64,000 nucleotides of DNA from assembly GCA_001692895.1 (NCBI GenBank), contig KV748276.1, forward strand, positions 126,137 through 190,136. The letters run 5' to 3'. The translations under genes were made by a program, and so were the position numbers. This document shows, in pieces, positions 36,292 through 48,608 of the stretch; position 1 is the first letter of the stretch; every line of letters begins with the position of its first letter. This stretch comes from Cenococcum geophilum 1.58. Taxonomy: Eukaryota > Ascomycota > Dothideomycetes > Gloniales > Gloniaceae. The notes beneath the pieces were generated by a model. It was not told the origin of the DNA. It made no database searches and saw only the letters and a list, made by a program, of their open reading frames with translations.

Positions 36292-36605
36292 TATAATAAG
36301 ACTAGCCTAGTTATAGTAGGAATGTCTTAGTAAAACACTTAATAGATAAATTCCGACGCTTTAACTAAATTCTGCTAAGTTTTACTAGATTATTAAATTT
36401 TACTAAAGTTATTTAAAGACCGCGTACGTATATGCGTATATATTGACTACTAAGACCCCTAACTATTTAATATATAACTCTCTTGTTATTCCTTTCTCTT
36501 CTTTACGTAACGTCTTGTTCTTAGTAAGAGCTATATACCCTTAGATTTAGATAGAATTTATATCGTTCCTTTAAATCTTCTCCAAAGTCTCTTCGTGCCC
36601 TTATA
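36292..36605 (+). repeat. Gypsy B 3' LTR (314 bp)
   Basis: Begins TATAATAAGACTAGCC (the RIP-mutated form of TGTAACGAG...) right after a G-rich polypurine tract, ends GCCCTTATA, followed by TSD CGCAA. Confidence 0.92.
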
Positions 36606-36625
36606 CGCAATACTAGGCTACTAAA
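36606..36625 (+). repeat. Repeat D1, 20-bp middle fragment
   Basis: The 20 bp between Gypsy B and Gypsy A continue repeat D (compare 46788-46812). The first 5 bp are the Gypsy B TSD, the last 5 the Gypsy A TSD (CTAAA). Confidence 0.8.
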
Positions 36626-37045
36626 TATTACGGACGCTTTAAGTACAATGTTATGACTACTTAAAGAAGAGTCGGAAGAAGCTAGTTAGTTAATTTAGGC
36701 ACGGTCTAGGATGGAACCGATAGAGCTATATAACGAGGAATGGTAACTAAGGTTACGTAAGGTAATCTATATAATTTATATAATCCGTAGGATCTATAAT
36801 AAAGTAGATAGAGCACACGTATATTACGTACAAAGAGGATTTTATAGGAGTACGGTTGTATATTTAAGGACCCTTAGTCCCTACCTAAATAGTTCCTTCT
36901 TTGTAGTGATTCTTAGAATACAATTAGAGTTAATCTATTAGGCAACCACTCTACTAGTTATTATTATGTTGTTAACTTCCTATTTACCTATATACCCGGC
37001 CTATTAATAAGTTTACCGTAGTTCCTACTACAAGGCTTTGTTATA
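36626..37045 (+). repeat. Gypsy A 5' LTR (420 bp)
   Basis: Starts TATTACGGACGC (originally TGTTACGG) and ends GGCTTTGTTATA. Same length as the 3' LTR, differing by transitions. Confidence 0.92.
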
Positions 37046-40000
37046 TAATTACTACTAAGGTTATAGTATTAACAAAGTTAGACAATATACCACCAAAAGC
37101 ACTAACTATAACGCCGTTAACGGCAGCGACTATATTAAGATTAGGTAACAATACCAGTATAGTAGAAGACACTAACTTTTAGCTAGTTACCATTGGATAA
37201 CTATAGGAAATAGTTAATTAATTAACAGACAATAATAAGATACTTAAAGAAAGGATTAGTAGGATTGGAGCAGCTAAGGTTAAGTTACCCTTAATCGAGC
37301 GATTTTTAGGAGAAAAGTTAAAACTTAAGGGATTCCTTACGTAAATACACTTTAAAGTTACATAAGAGGGAGTTAAACTAGGAACGCCTATGGATTAAGT
37401 CGCTTACGTAGGATTATTTTTAATGGGAAGGGCACTTAAGTAGTTTAAACCTTACCTTACGGAAATGCAAGAATATAGCATAACGACTACTAATTAAGAA
37501 GTCCAATATATATTCTTAAGTTAGAATAGGTTCGCGGAATAATTAATATAGATATTTAGAGACCTAGAGGTAACTATAACGGTAGAAAGAAAGCTTTAAA
37601 ACCTAGTATAGAGAACTTTAGTAATTAAGTATACGACGTAGTTTTAAACGTTAGTAATATAAGTTAAATAGAATAATAAAGCGCTTATGGCACAGTATAA
37701 ATAAGGACTTAAGGTAAAAGTTTAGGACGTAATTATTCTAATAGAAGATGCGGATACTCTTAGGAATCTAATTAATTAAGTAATTAAGATTAATAATAGG
37801 ATCTACTAAAGAGAGTAGACTAAAAAGGGTTAGGATAGAGTTCTATAGTTATATAAGGCGTACGGTACGCAATAATAAAGTTAAAGTTAAAAACTATAGT
37901 ATGGCGCAGAGCTAATAGACCTAAGCGGTACTAAAGAGTCTAAAAAATGGAATAAGAAATTATTGAAACCTAAAGGATAAGGATTAAGTAATTAAAGGTC
38001 TAAGAAGCAGAGGCCGAACTAGGGATTGTAATAGCAGAAGACGTTTAGGCGGACTCTATAGTAAGAAAAATAGTTTAAAGAAGGAGCTTATATAAATTGC
38101 AGAAAATAGGGTTATTACGTTAAAGACTATAGGAGTAGTTAGAATTACTATATAGTAAAAAAAATAAGACTAGTAGACGATATATATATATAAAGGGATA
38201 ATAATGTACTATAAGGAATAAAAGAATATTTAATTAAGAGTTTTACGTTTTATTATAATAACGCATACCAAATTTATAAAGACGCTAAGTATGGCGTAAG
38301 CTATTGGCTATAAGAGCTAAAAACTATAGAATATAAAGGAACTAATAAACTAGTTCGCAGATCGGATATTAAAGATAATAAATTTAATATAGGCGAAACA
38401 TTCCGTAACAATAAGGCAATAAAGGCAGCTTACTAAAAATATATAGACCTTAGAGATATTATATAAGAGGTAAAGGATAATTCTACTATAGAATAGGGAA
38501 TATTAGTAGGGATTAGAACCCCACTAGACATAATATTTATCGCTTTATAAGATATAAGAGAAGTAGGATAGTAAACTACTTTGGCACTTAATAAAGGCAA
38601 AAGGCCAAAGGCTTAAGATTCTTAAGACGAGATGCGAGATAACTAAGATTCTTAAGATAAGATGAGGTAAGCTTAAAGACCTATAACGGATAATAACCAA
38701 TAGAGTAGAGTAACGGCTTAATTTAGCAATATATGAATAAGCTTAGGACGAAGTTTCCTAAATATATAAGACTTTTAAGACGAGATGAGTAAGATTTAAG
38801 ACTCTTAAGACGAGATAAGGATACTAGTAAAGCCTAGTTAGACTAAGGTTAGAGTAAAGCTTAAGATAGAAGCAAGCTTAGGATTAAGAACCTTATAGAA
38901 CTAAGATTTCTGTACTAGAATGAGGACTATTAAAGAAATTGTAAGTAAGACTTAGTAATAGGACCAAAATGTTAATACCAAGATTAAGAAGCAAGAAGAG
39001 TTTAAGAATCTAAGCGCGAGACGCAAACTAAAAGAAACTATAGAAGAATTTAGATAAAGAATCATTGTAAAGCAAGAATAGAAACTAGATAAGAGATCTA
39101 GTATATTAGGACGTATAAAGGATAAAGTACTAGTATAAAGAATTATTAATAGGCTTAGGGCAGGCATACTAAGAGCTAAGTGACTTATTAAACCGGAAAA
39201 CGAAGAGGATTTAGGGATCCTTACTAGGTTTAAAGAACGACATATAAAAGGCTGTTATAACGTAGTAGTAAAAAGATACTTCCTTATAGATAAGCCGTAT
39301 ATACTTTAATAGCTATACTAAAAGTGGTATAGATAACGACACAACGATAAGTAGGAAGATTTTTATATATAGTTGGACGAATAAATTATCTAAGACTACC
39401 CAATTATAGAGAAGGCCATAACTTATATTAAAGGAGCCTTAATTATAACGTTAAAAGATCTAAAAGAATAATTAGAGGACTAGAGGAGCGAGAGACGCAT
39501 CTTAGTACCCGTAAACGAAGTTATAACGTTTAGATTAACGCGATAAAGGTTTAAACTTAAAGATAAAGATAAGTTAAGAGTTAACCTAAAGCACCTAATA
39601 TATTATACGCTATTATGGATTGTATGCGTAGATAATATATACAAAATGCATAAAAACCTAAAAGAAAAGAATTGGAAATACCCTATAAGGATATATTAGG
39701 CGCCAGATAAGCAATAGTATAGGAATGCCAAGTATATACATAGCTAGCATCTAGTAGAAATTTAAGAATTAGGGGATTTAATACTTTAACTAAGAAGATT
39801 TCTTATAGAAGAATGCTTAGATAAATAATAGTAGTAGGAATACCTAGAGAATATATATCTATGGTATATTAAAGATAAAAAGCGAACTAGATATTGGCTA
39901 AAGGACAAGCTAAATATAATAGAATTAAGTAGCTAATAGTTAAGAAAAGTAGAGGCCTATGGGACTAGAGGGAGCTAGTGGTAGAGCCTTAGACCCTTAA

Positions 40001-42419
40001 AGGAATTTAAGGACAATACCTAAATTTATAAGTTAATTAGTAAGATTAGTAGTTTAAGGTACTAATAGATAGTGGAGTAACGCGAAACTATATCTTACTA
40101 GCAGTAGTTAAAAGAATAGGACTACCTTATAGATAGAAGGAATAACTTTACCTATTAGTTATAATTTTAGGAGATCCGATAGCCTATAGAGGAGGCATTA
40201 TTAACCTTAAAACAGGACCTATTTAGCTAACTATTAAAGGAAGACGAATTAAGATGTCTTTTAATATCCTACCATTGGGATAGGATGAAGTAGTATTAGG
40301 TATGCCTTAGTTACAGAAATATAATCTAAGGATTAACTAGGTTATAGGTTAAGTCAATATTAAAGATACTTAATGCCGTAAAATGCGATAGTAAACTAGG
40401 TTAGTATAGTACTAAGTTAGAGCAATATATAAAGAAATTAAGCAAGGTTTAAGTTACGTACTAAAAAGATACTATAAGTATAGCAAGAAACTATAGTTAT
40501 CAGAAAGTAAGAAGCTAGTAGACTATATAGCATAGGACTATAAGATAGAGTTAGAACTAGGAATAAGTCTAAGGTTTTTTCCAACCTATAAGCTTACTTA
40601 AGAGGAGGCGAGTGCACTTAAAGAGTTTATTTAGGAGAACTTATAAAAGGGATATATTAAACCATCGCAGTTATTAGCAGGTTATCCAGTATTATTCGTA
40701 CTAAAAAAGAATAGAAAACTTAGGTTATGCATTAACTATAAATAATTAAATAGCATTACTCGGAAGGATAGGTATCCTTTACCCTTAATTAGCAAAATTA
40801 AAGACAGGATAGGTAACGCGTAAATCTTTATAAAGATAGATCTAAGATAGGTATACCATTAGATTAGAATTAAGGAAGGCGATAAATAAAAGGCAGCTTT
40901 TAGGTTAAGAGAAGGACTATATAAATTATTAGTTATGCAATTCGGATTAATAAATACACCAGTAATATTTTAGAAAAGGATTAATAGTGTATTAGAAGAA
41001 CACCTTAATAAGTGTATTATAGTATACCTTAACGATATTATTATCTACTTAATAACTAAGGAAGAACACGAGGAATATATTAAATGGGTTTTAAAAAGAC
41101 TATAAGAAGAATAGATACTAGTAGCAATTGAGAAATGCAAGTTCTTTATAAGGAAGACTAATTTTATTGGATTTCTTATTAAACTAGGATATATTAGTAT
41201 AGACCTAAAAAAGATCGAAGCTATAGTAAGTTGGTAAGAACTAGAGAATATAACATAGTTAAGGTTATTCTTAGGGTTTTGTAACTACTATAGGAGGTTT
41301 ATAGCACAATAGTTAAAGAATATTAAACCATTTACTAGGCTTATAAAGAAAGAGGAACTATAGGCATAGGGAGAGAAATAAAAGAAACTGTTTAAGGAAC
41401 TTAAAGAACTGTTTATTTAGAAGCTAATCCTTAAGATCTATTAACTAGGACTAGATATAGTTGTAAAAACGGATATATTAGACTATATATTAGGAGCATG
41501 CTTACTATAAAAGCATAAGGACGTATAGCATCTAGTAGTATATTATAGTAGAAAGATAACACCACTAGAGTTAAACCATAATGTCTATAATAAGGAGTTG
41601 TTAGGTATAGTTATAGTACTTAAGAAATAGAGAGCCTTTTTATAAGGCGTAGAGAAACTATTTATAATTAAGACGGATTATAAAAACCTAATAGGGTTCC
41701 TAATAATAAAAGAACTTAATTAAAGATAAGTTAGATAGGTAAAGATGCTTACAGAATACTATTTTAAGATTTAGTATACTAAAGGAACTAAAAATATAAA
41801 GGTAGACGTATTTAGCAGAAAAACTAAACTATAAAATAATAAGAAGCTATTAGGAGCAATGTTACGCAAAGACAAAGATAGGTTAATTAGATACAACTAC
41901 CCTAAATTAGTAGTAACTTAAGAAGATAATAAACTAAGAATAGTTTACAAGATACTAGAAAGCTTTTAGGTATAAAGAATCTTTAAAGTATAGCTAGAGG
42001 AATAGTTGGAATATCTAGAAAAGGAAATATTGTATAAATATAGAGAAGCGAAGTACATCCTAAGAAGCATAGTAGAGTATTTTATAGAAGATTTCTATAA
42101 GGGAATAACTTAAGGACACAACGGAGCAATAGGCTTAGTGTTAAGACTTTAAGAAGAATATATTATTAATAGAATCTAAAATATTATAAGAAAAGTAATA
42201 AAGGAGTGTTTAGATTGCTAGAGGAATAAATTAATAAGGTATAAGCTATACGGAGGGCTATAACCTATTAAAATACCAGAGAGACTATAGGAGGTTATAT
42301 TATAGGACTTTATTATAAAGTTACTAAAGTTAAGAGATTCTATTACCGGATAAGATTATAACATAATCTTAGTAATAGTAGATAAGCTTATAAAGTGGGG
42401 ATACTTTATAGTATATACA

Positions 42420-42778
42420 TGTCACGGGACACCCCCGTGACACCTTATACACGTCCACCTGTTTCCACCGACTCAGCAACTAGAGACTGACCACGAGACG
42501 GCAATTTGCGGCAATCTGACGGCAATCTGCCATATTCTGCCATATTCCGCCAAGTTCCACCGAATCCTGCCAAGTTCTGCCAGGACCACCACCTGAATCC
42601 TATTCTGCTCCGTGCACGTGTTGACTAAGCAACCAAGCTAACGATATATACCCTTTCTTCCCGTTTCCCTGCCTTCTCTCCTTACGCAACGTCTTGACCT
42701 TATCACACAGTTCATGTATATAGCTTAATAGTATCTACTTTGCTACATATTATCACCGCTTATACTCACTCCGTGATA
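42420..42778. mobile_element. Solo LTR, 359 bp, nested in Gypsy A integrase, TSD ATACA
   Basis: Begins TGTCACGGGACAC and ends CTCCGTGATA; the last CA has become TA. Flanked by ATACA (42415-42419, 42779-42783). The empty site is visible in the other family A copy near 1000-1005, where the integrase runs straight through. Its 5' end is itself a palindrome (GTCACGGG ... CCCCGTGAC). The interior is GC-normal with repeated GGCAATCTG and TCTGCCA motifs and shows little RIP. Confidence 0.93.
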
Positions 42779-44450
42779 ATACAGAAGAACTCTCAGCGGA
42801 GGATGTCGCTAAAATTTATATTAAAAAAGTATTTATAAGATATGGAGCACTAAATAAGATTATATTGGATAGAGATCTAAGATTTATAGTAGCATTTTAG
42901 GAGGTATTCTTAGTAAAACAAGGAGTTTAAGTAGTAACTTCTACCGCATACTACCCGCAGACAGACGGTTAAATAGAAAGGTTAAATTAGACGCTAGAAC
43001 AGTATCTAAGATATTATATTAATTACGTATAGAATAATTGGGTATTATTATTACTAGTTATATAGTTTATATACAATGCAACACTATAAGAAGGAATAGG
43101 CATATTACTATTTAAGGCAAATTATGGATACGAGCTAAGAATATCGTTGTTACTATAATAAGTAAAGAAGATAAGTAGTATAGCTAAGGAAAGGATAAAG
43201 ACGTTAATAAATCTTTATAAAAACCTTATAGAATTAGTAAAGAAAGTATAAGAGAGAATAAAAAAGAATTATAATACTAAGAGATCTAAGGGACTAGATC
43301 TTAAGGAGGGAGATAAAGTATAGCTATTATATAAAAATTTTAAGAGTTAACAATTAAGCAAAAAGTTAGACCATATTAGACTAGGACCTTTTAAAATTAT
43401 ATAGAAGATTTTACTAGTTACGTTTAAGTTAAACGTATTAGCTAAAATAAAGATCTACCCTATATAGTATATTGTAATGCTAGAGCTAGTATACAAAAAT
43501 ATTAAGCTATTAGTTTATAAGGTAAACACGTATAGAGGATAAGAGGAAGACAAATAGTAAGTTTTAAAGATCGTTAATTATAAGGATATTAATAATGAAA
43601 TATAGTATAAGGTTAAGTGGATAGGCTATAATAAGACTACCTAGGAACTACTAGAGAATCTAAAGAACGCTATAAGAAAGGTATAGGAGTATTAAAAGAG
43701 ATTAGGTTAGGTAGCATTAATAAAAAAGGATTATAAAAAAATAAGTTACCTAAGGGGGACCTAAGAAGAGTAGTTGCTAAGCTACTCGGATCTATTTCCT
43801 TTTTAGTTAGAGAAAAATCTGTTCTTTTATTACTAAGTTCCTATAGGCCTTATTTTATAAGTTTTTACTTTTTAAAACAAACCTTCTTATAAACCTTCTT
43901 AAGACGGATTAACTAAGCGGACGCCGCAAGATAAGACTTAAAGGCCCGTTGCTAAGCATCGGCAGCCTTTTATTTAGCATTATAAGAATAGCGTAACTCT
44001 GCTAGAGTAATAAATAGTTTATTATTTAGCCGCGTAGTAGTAAATTAAATATAAGACCCTAAAACAAATTAATTAGGGAACTAGACGACTATTAAAAGTA
44101 ATAGGTTATATATATTTAGTATTAGAGATAGAGCGAACGTTATAGGACAAACGAATATTTACTTTAGTGCACTTTAAGTAAGAGGACGGTTGTTGCGAAG
44201 ATGGGTTCGCTAATATAATATAAACTAACCCCTTTTTCGAATAGCGAGAATACGAAGACGGTATAATCTCACTAAGAGATAATATTGCAGCAATAGTGCG
44301 AATACGACGAGCGGTTAAAGAAGAAGAAATTGCTTTAGGTATAATAAGNAATAATATTAACCAAATTAATTAGACGGACATTATACCTCTAGTAAATAAC
44401 TTAGAGATGTTTTAAATCTTTAAGGATAAAGATAAAAAGGAGGGAGATAG

Positions 44451-44870
44451 TGTTACGGATGCTTTAAGTATAATGTTATAACTATTTAAAGAAGAGTTGG
44501 AAGAAGTTAGTTAGTTAATTTAGGCATAGTTTAAAACAGAACTAATAGAGTTATATAACGAGGAATGGTAACTAAGGTTATATAGGGTGATCTATATAAT
44601 CTATATAATCCGTAGAATCTATAATAAAGTAGATAGAGTATACGTATATTATGTATAAAGAGGATTTTATAGGAGTACGGTTGTGTATTTAAGGACCCTT
44701 AGTCCCTACTTAAATAGTTCCTTCTTTATAGTAATTCTTAGAATATAATTAGAGTTAATCTATTAGGTAACCACTCCACTAGTTATTATTACGTTATTGA
44801 CTTCCTATTTACCTATATACCTGGCCTATTAATAAGTCCACCGTAGTTCCTGCTATAAGGCTTTGTTATA
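44451..44870 (+). repeat. Gypsy A 3' LTR (420 bp)
   Basis: Starts TGTTACGGATGC, preserving the unmutated TG terminus, after the purine tract aaaaaggagggagatag; ends CTTTGTTATA followed by CTAAA. Confidence 0.93.
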
Positions 44871-44875
44871 CTAAA

Positions 44876-44972
44876 TATTAAATAAGTAGATATAAGTTAG
44901 CTATTATTACGGGTTTAGAGTAATAAAATAATAGCTCTTACCTCTTTATTACTATATATATAGGAATTAAGT
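44876..44972 (+). repeat. Repeat D1, last part
   Basis: Continues the D sequence after the Gypsy A TSD and matches 46812-46906 up to GGAATTAAGT, where the two copies diverge. Confidence 0.75.
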
Positions 44973-45077
44973 CTCTGCCTTATATTTAATAGATATAATT
45001 AATATTATAATATCTGTATAAGCTAAGATAAAGATATCTATATAAGCTAAGGCAAAGATATTTATATATCCGCACCG

Positions 45078-46906
45078 TTAATAATTACTAAGGTAAGTTA
45101 CTATAGTAGTAATTATTTATTAGTAAGCTAATTTAATAAAATCGGTAGCGTAGATATTTACTTTAATTAACCTCTATACCTTTTCTTTCTCTATTAACCT
45201 TTTACCTTATAAAACCGCACCGCAAACTTTATTATTATTATTTTATCTATTATCCCTTAGTATTCTACTATCTATGATATCTTTATTTATACCTGTAAAT
45301 GATATTAATACAAATAATAGTAGCTAGGTAGTTAAGGAACTTAATATACGCGAAATAAATAAGGATGCAGTTAAGCACGCTATAAAAGCTCTTATTAAAC
45401 CTTTAGACTCTATTTCTAAAGAGTAAGCTTTCTAATACTAAATTATACCTATAGCTAATATAATTTTAGAAAATATATACTAAAGCGCTCTTTATAGGAT
45501 TTAGTCGGTAATAAAAATATAAATAGAATGAAATCTACTAAAAAATCCGCGTACCTTTTTGCTGCCTACCTTTCCGTTACCTATATCTTTGCTATAGACT
45601 ACTTTACTATCCGCTTCTTCGCTATCCGCCTCTCTACTACTACCACCTAATACTTTTAAAAGGAGACTTAATAAGGCTTATTTATCTTTTTTTCTTAAAA
45701 AGTAAGCTAAGAAGGCTACTAATACAAATCTAAAGGCTAAGATAGCTATTGAGTGGTATATGTTAGTTATACTGTTTTAATATCTTATCTACTAATTTAC
45801 CTTTTATAGTAACCTAAATATTTATAAGGTCCCTTTAGATAGCGAACCTTTAAATAGCAGTAAAGATAAAGATCTTAATAACGCCAACTCTTATAATCTC
45901 TGTAGCTCTCATAATCTCAACAGCTTTTATAATCTCTATAGTACTATAAATATAAATAAGCGCCTTCCTATCTAAGTGCCGTTAGCGAATAAATAGTATA
46001 CTCTAAAAGCTAGTATTTGGGAGAATATAAAGGAAAGTCGCTAGCGGATATTAATACACGTTTAGAATATTAAGAGTAGCTTTAGTAAGCTACTTAACCT
46101 ACTATATACTCTATATAAGAAGTATAGCTATAAATATCGCGTTTATAAAAAGGACTCTAGGCCTTATTTCAGGGGTGCGTACTTAAGATATTATATAGGT
46201 AGTAGGTTATACAGAAAGGTACGTGCTAATAATATACTATTATTCTGTTAGCTAACACGCGTATAGGAAAGTTTACTAAATTTAAAGCCGGTTATACCTT
46301 AGGGCAAAAAACGTATAAAGTTAGCTTCTGCTAATAGTCTAGCTAAAACGTCTATTAAGAAGGTATAATATCTACGTGTTAATAATACGGATATTACTAA
46401 TATCCATATAGCTTTGTTCTCGCACTATCCCCGCCCGCACTACTACGCCTCCCCCCTCTACTAAGACCTCCCCCCCTATTAAGACTCCTACTTATAGTAG
46501 TATGTATAGTTATAGAGGCACCCGCTCTGCCGCTGCTCCTCTAACTTTTTTATTAATTACTAGCACGCCGGGTGCTGTTATTACTACTACTACTTTTACT
46601 AGCACGGAATCTATTAGAGTGTATTTAGTAATTGCTATTTTTACGCGTATTAATATAGTTTATAAACGGGTAACTAATATAATAAAAGATATTTAAGCTA
46701 TAGACCGCTAGTTAAATAAGTTTAGAGATTTTTTAAGTAAGATAAAGAATAAGCTTGCGTTTCTAAGGCGTAGTATTATTATACTTATATATAATACTAA
46801 GCTACTAAATATTAAATAAGTAGATATAAGTTAGCTATTATTGCCGGTTTATAATAATAAAATAGTAGCTCTTACCTTTTTACTACTATATATATAGGAA
46901 TTAAGT
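45078..46906 (+). repeat. Repeat D, copy 2 (D2), uninterrupted
   Basis: 1829-bp copy of the sequence split across 22861-44972. It shows the empty sites for Gypsy A and Gypsy B. The plus strand includes a 64-codon open stretch (46502-46696) with a Thr/Ser-rich segment and VYLVIAIFTRINIVYKRVTN, followed by LSKIKNKLAFLRRSI-like coiled-coil sequence after a stop. RIP-degraded and not recognised. Confidence 0.75.
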
Positions 46907-47394
46907 ATCCTTAGTATTAGTTTTAGGTAAAGCATTTCACTAGCGCTTTATAGGATAAGTTTTAGTAGTAAAACCTGGCTGTGCTTTCCGCCTATTTAAA
47001 CTATATTTAGAAGCCTAGGAAAGTAAGTAAAAGTAGAAGTAATATATAGGGAAAACGCGCCGTTAATCGATACGCCTAATATAGCTTTAAAAGCTTAGTA
47101 AATGGACCGTTTTTAATAAAATTAATATGGGGTTATATTAAATAGCACTTGCTATACCTAACTAAAGCAGGTTCCGCTATAGCTAAGATGCGTATAGTAG
47201 TATTAATAGAGATATTAATAAAAAGATTGGTCTGTTAATATTTTTAATAGTAAAATCTTAAATATTTTAAAGTTCGTTACGTATATTCTATAGGTAGATA
47301 CTACCTATAACTTTTTTTTAACCCAATTAAAAGCAGGCTTAGTAGAGTTTAAAATTTAGGACCTAAAAGTAATAGACTACTTATAAACTCGGGT
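46907..47394. other. RIP-degraded sequence, unassigned
   Basis: AT-rich, no open frame and no match seen elsewhere in the window. Confidence 0.5.
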
Positions 47395-47497
47395 CAATAA
47401 AGCCGCTATTAAGATATTAAAATGCAATTTTCCTAATTTTTGGTGGTTTTTGTGGTAGGTGGATAACTAATTTTGGCGGATAACTAATAAAACACGT
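47395..47497. mobile_element. Truncated end of a pogo-type MITE
   Basis: Resembles the right arm of the MITE at 47500-47902 (CTATTAAGATATTAAAATGCA, then repeated GGATAACTAA motifs and the terminus AATAAAACACGT). It abuts that MITE at a shared TA (47498-47499), forming a 30-bp perfect palindrome at 47484-47513. The matching left arm was not found. Confidence 0.6.
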
Positions 47498-47499
47498 TA

Positions 47500-47902
47500 A
47501 CGTGTTTTATTAGTTATTTAGTAATATTAGTTATCTAATAGCCCCAAAAACCACTAAAAAGTGGAAAAACAGCTTCATAATAAATTCCAAAATTTTATAG
47601 TTAGCCTTTTATACCTATATTAAGACCTTTAATAAAGTTCTAGTATAATAAGCCTAGCTATTATTAAAATATTAGGTATTAGCCCCCAATTTTAAGCTAA
47701 ATTGCGATGTTTTTTAGAGCTATTTAATAGATTATTTTTTAAATCTAATAAGATGTTTAAAATAGGTATAAAAGGCTAATTTTAAAATTTTAGAATTTGT
47801 TATTAAGCTATTATTAAGATATTAAGGTGCAGTTTTTCCACTTTTTAGTGGTTTTTAGGACTACTAGATGACTAATATTACCGGATAACTAATAAAACAC
47901 GT
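47500..47902. mobile_element. Pogo/Fot1-type MITE 1, 403 bp
   Basis: Long terminal inverted repeats (at least 76 bp without gaps, about 125 bp with small indels) beginning ACGTGTTTTATTAGTTAT, flanked by TA on both sides (47498-47499, 47903-47904). The centre shares GGCCTTTTATA-type sequence with MITE 2. No coding capacity; presumably mobilised by a pogo-type transposase such as the one at 48609-50437. Confidence 0.82.
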
Positions 47903-47907
47903 TATAG

Positions 47908-48143
47908 TGTGGTGGTGGACGCGGTCCCTCTTAGATAGGAAAGTCACAGTGCTGTCTGTCTGTCGGTCAGTCGGTCAGTCGGTCGTCAGTCGTAATCAAT
48001 GAGTAGGAAAGCAGTCAGTAAGAAGAAAGAAAAGAATGTATTCCGGTAGGTCGTAATGATAGCGAGAAGGAGAGAAGCCGAAGGCTCGATATATACAGGA
48101 AAATGCTAAGGCACTAAGTAGTGGCCCATTTTACCCCACTACA
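47908..48143. mobile_element. LTR-like short element T, copy 2 (236 bp)
   Basis: Begins TGTGGTGGTGGACG, ends CCCCACTACA, flanked by ATAG (47904-47907, 48144-48147). Interior matches copy 1 (34563-34826) when read on the opposite strand, including GTGACTTTCCTATCT, the CAGT/CGGT tetranucleotide runs and GCCTTAGCATTTTCCTGTAT. Inserted directly at the right TA of MITE 1. Confidence 0.65.
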
Positions 48144-48182
48144 ATAGCGTGTGTATATAGCTTAGCTAAGCAAGGCTAATTA

Positions 48183-48606
48183 ACGTATTCCACTAGTGAC
48201 CTACGCACCCTAGTAAGCTACGTAGTGAAAAATATACTAAAATCTAAAAAATATAAACCTTTATATCTTAACAATAATCTAATAATAAATTCTATAAATT
48301 TAATCCTGGCCTTTTATATCTACTTTAAGACTCTAGTTAAAGTTCAGAAGTAATTTATTAGCTAGTTTTAGGGGGGTAGCAATTTGGTTTAAAATTAGGG
48401 GCTATAACTTAATATCTTAATAATGGCTAAGTGTATTACTCTAGAACTTTAACTAGAGTCTTAAAGCAGATATAAAAGGCCGGGATTAAATTTATAGAAT
48501 TTATTATTAGATTATTGTTAAGATATAAAGGTTTAAATTTTCTAGATTTTGGTGTGTTTTTCGCTGCGCAGCTTACTGGGGTGCGTAGGTCACTGGTGGA
48601 ACACGT
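48183..48606. mobile_element. Pogo/Fot1-type MITE 2, 424 bp, near-palindromic
   Basis: Two 163-bp inverted arms (48183-48345 and 48444-48606) around a 98-bp centre, flanked by TA (48181-48182, 48607-48608). The left arm carries C-to-T changes relative to the right (ACGTATTCCACTAGTGACC versus the complement ACGTGTTCCACCAGTGACC). It joins the autonomous-type element to its right at a shared TA. Confidence 0.85.
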
Positions 48607-48608
48607 TA

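Larger units (their letters stand above)
24546..36605 (+). mobile_element. Gypsy B: Ty3/Gypsy retrotransposon, RIP-inactivated, with nested insertions
   Basis: Complete element with 314-bp LTRs (24546-24859, 36292-36605) and perfect TSD CGCAA (24541-24545, 36606-36610). The plus strand carries a gag starting MVNKLQPSALTIS near 24896, a retrotransposon gag domain (about 25380-25700), a decayed CCHC knuckle (about 25895), reverse transcriptase (about 26700-27300) and RNase H (from 27400). RNase H is interrupted at 27642 by a Copia element and resumes at 33830. Integrase core follows (about 34300-35100). A polypurine tract of mostly G sits at 36276-36289. Glutamine codons are widely replaced by stops. 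Without the inserts (6183 bp Copia, 264 bp element, their TSDs) the element is about 5.6 kb. Confidence 0.92.
36626..44870 (+). mobile_element. Gypsy A: complete Ty3/Gypsy chromovirus, RIP-inactivated
   Basis: 420-bp LTRs (36626-37045, 44451-44870) and TSD CTAAA (36621-36625, 44871-44875). Plus-strand order: gag (about 37.1-38.0 kb), CCHC knuckle remnant (NCRK.GYYVKDYRS near 38098), protease (FKVLIDSGVTRNY near 40056), reverse transcriptase (about 40560-41160, with KLRLCINYK and MQFGLINTPV). Then RNase H (about 41420-41830), integrase (about 42.0-43.1 kb), and a chromodomain (about 43560-43690: VNYKDINNEI.YKVKWIGYN). Stops replace Gln throughout. The integrase is split by a 359-bp solo LTR at 42420. 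Without that insert the element is about 7.9 kb. A purine tract precedes the 3' LTR. One ambiguous base lies at 44349. Confidence 0.93.

Noticed and set aside
38952..39167. 71-codon minus-strand frame with hydrophobic residues
   Set aside because: Antisense shadow of the RIPed Gypsy A coding region, where TA-rich sequence gives leucine/serine-rich frames.
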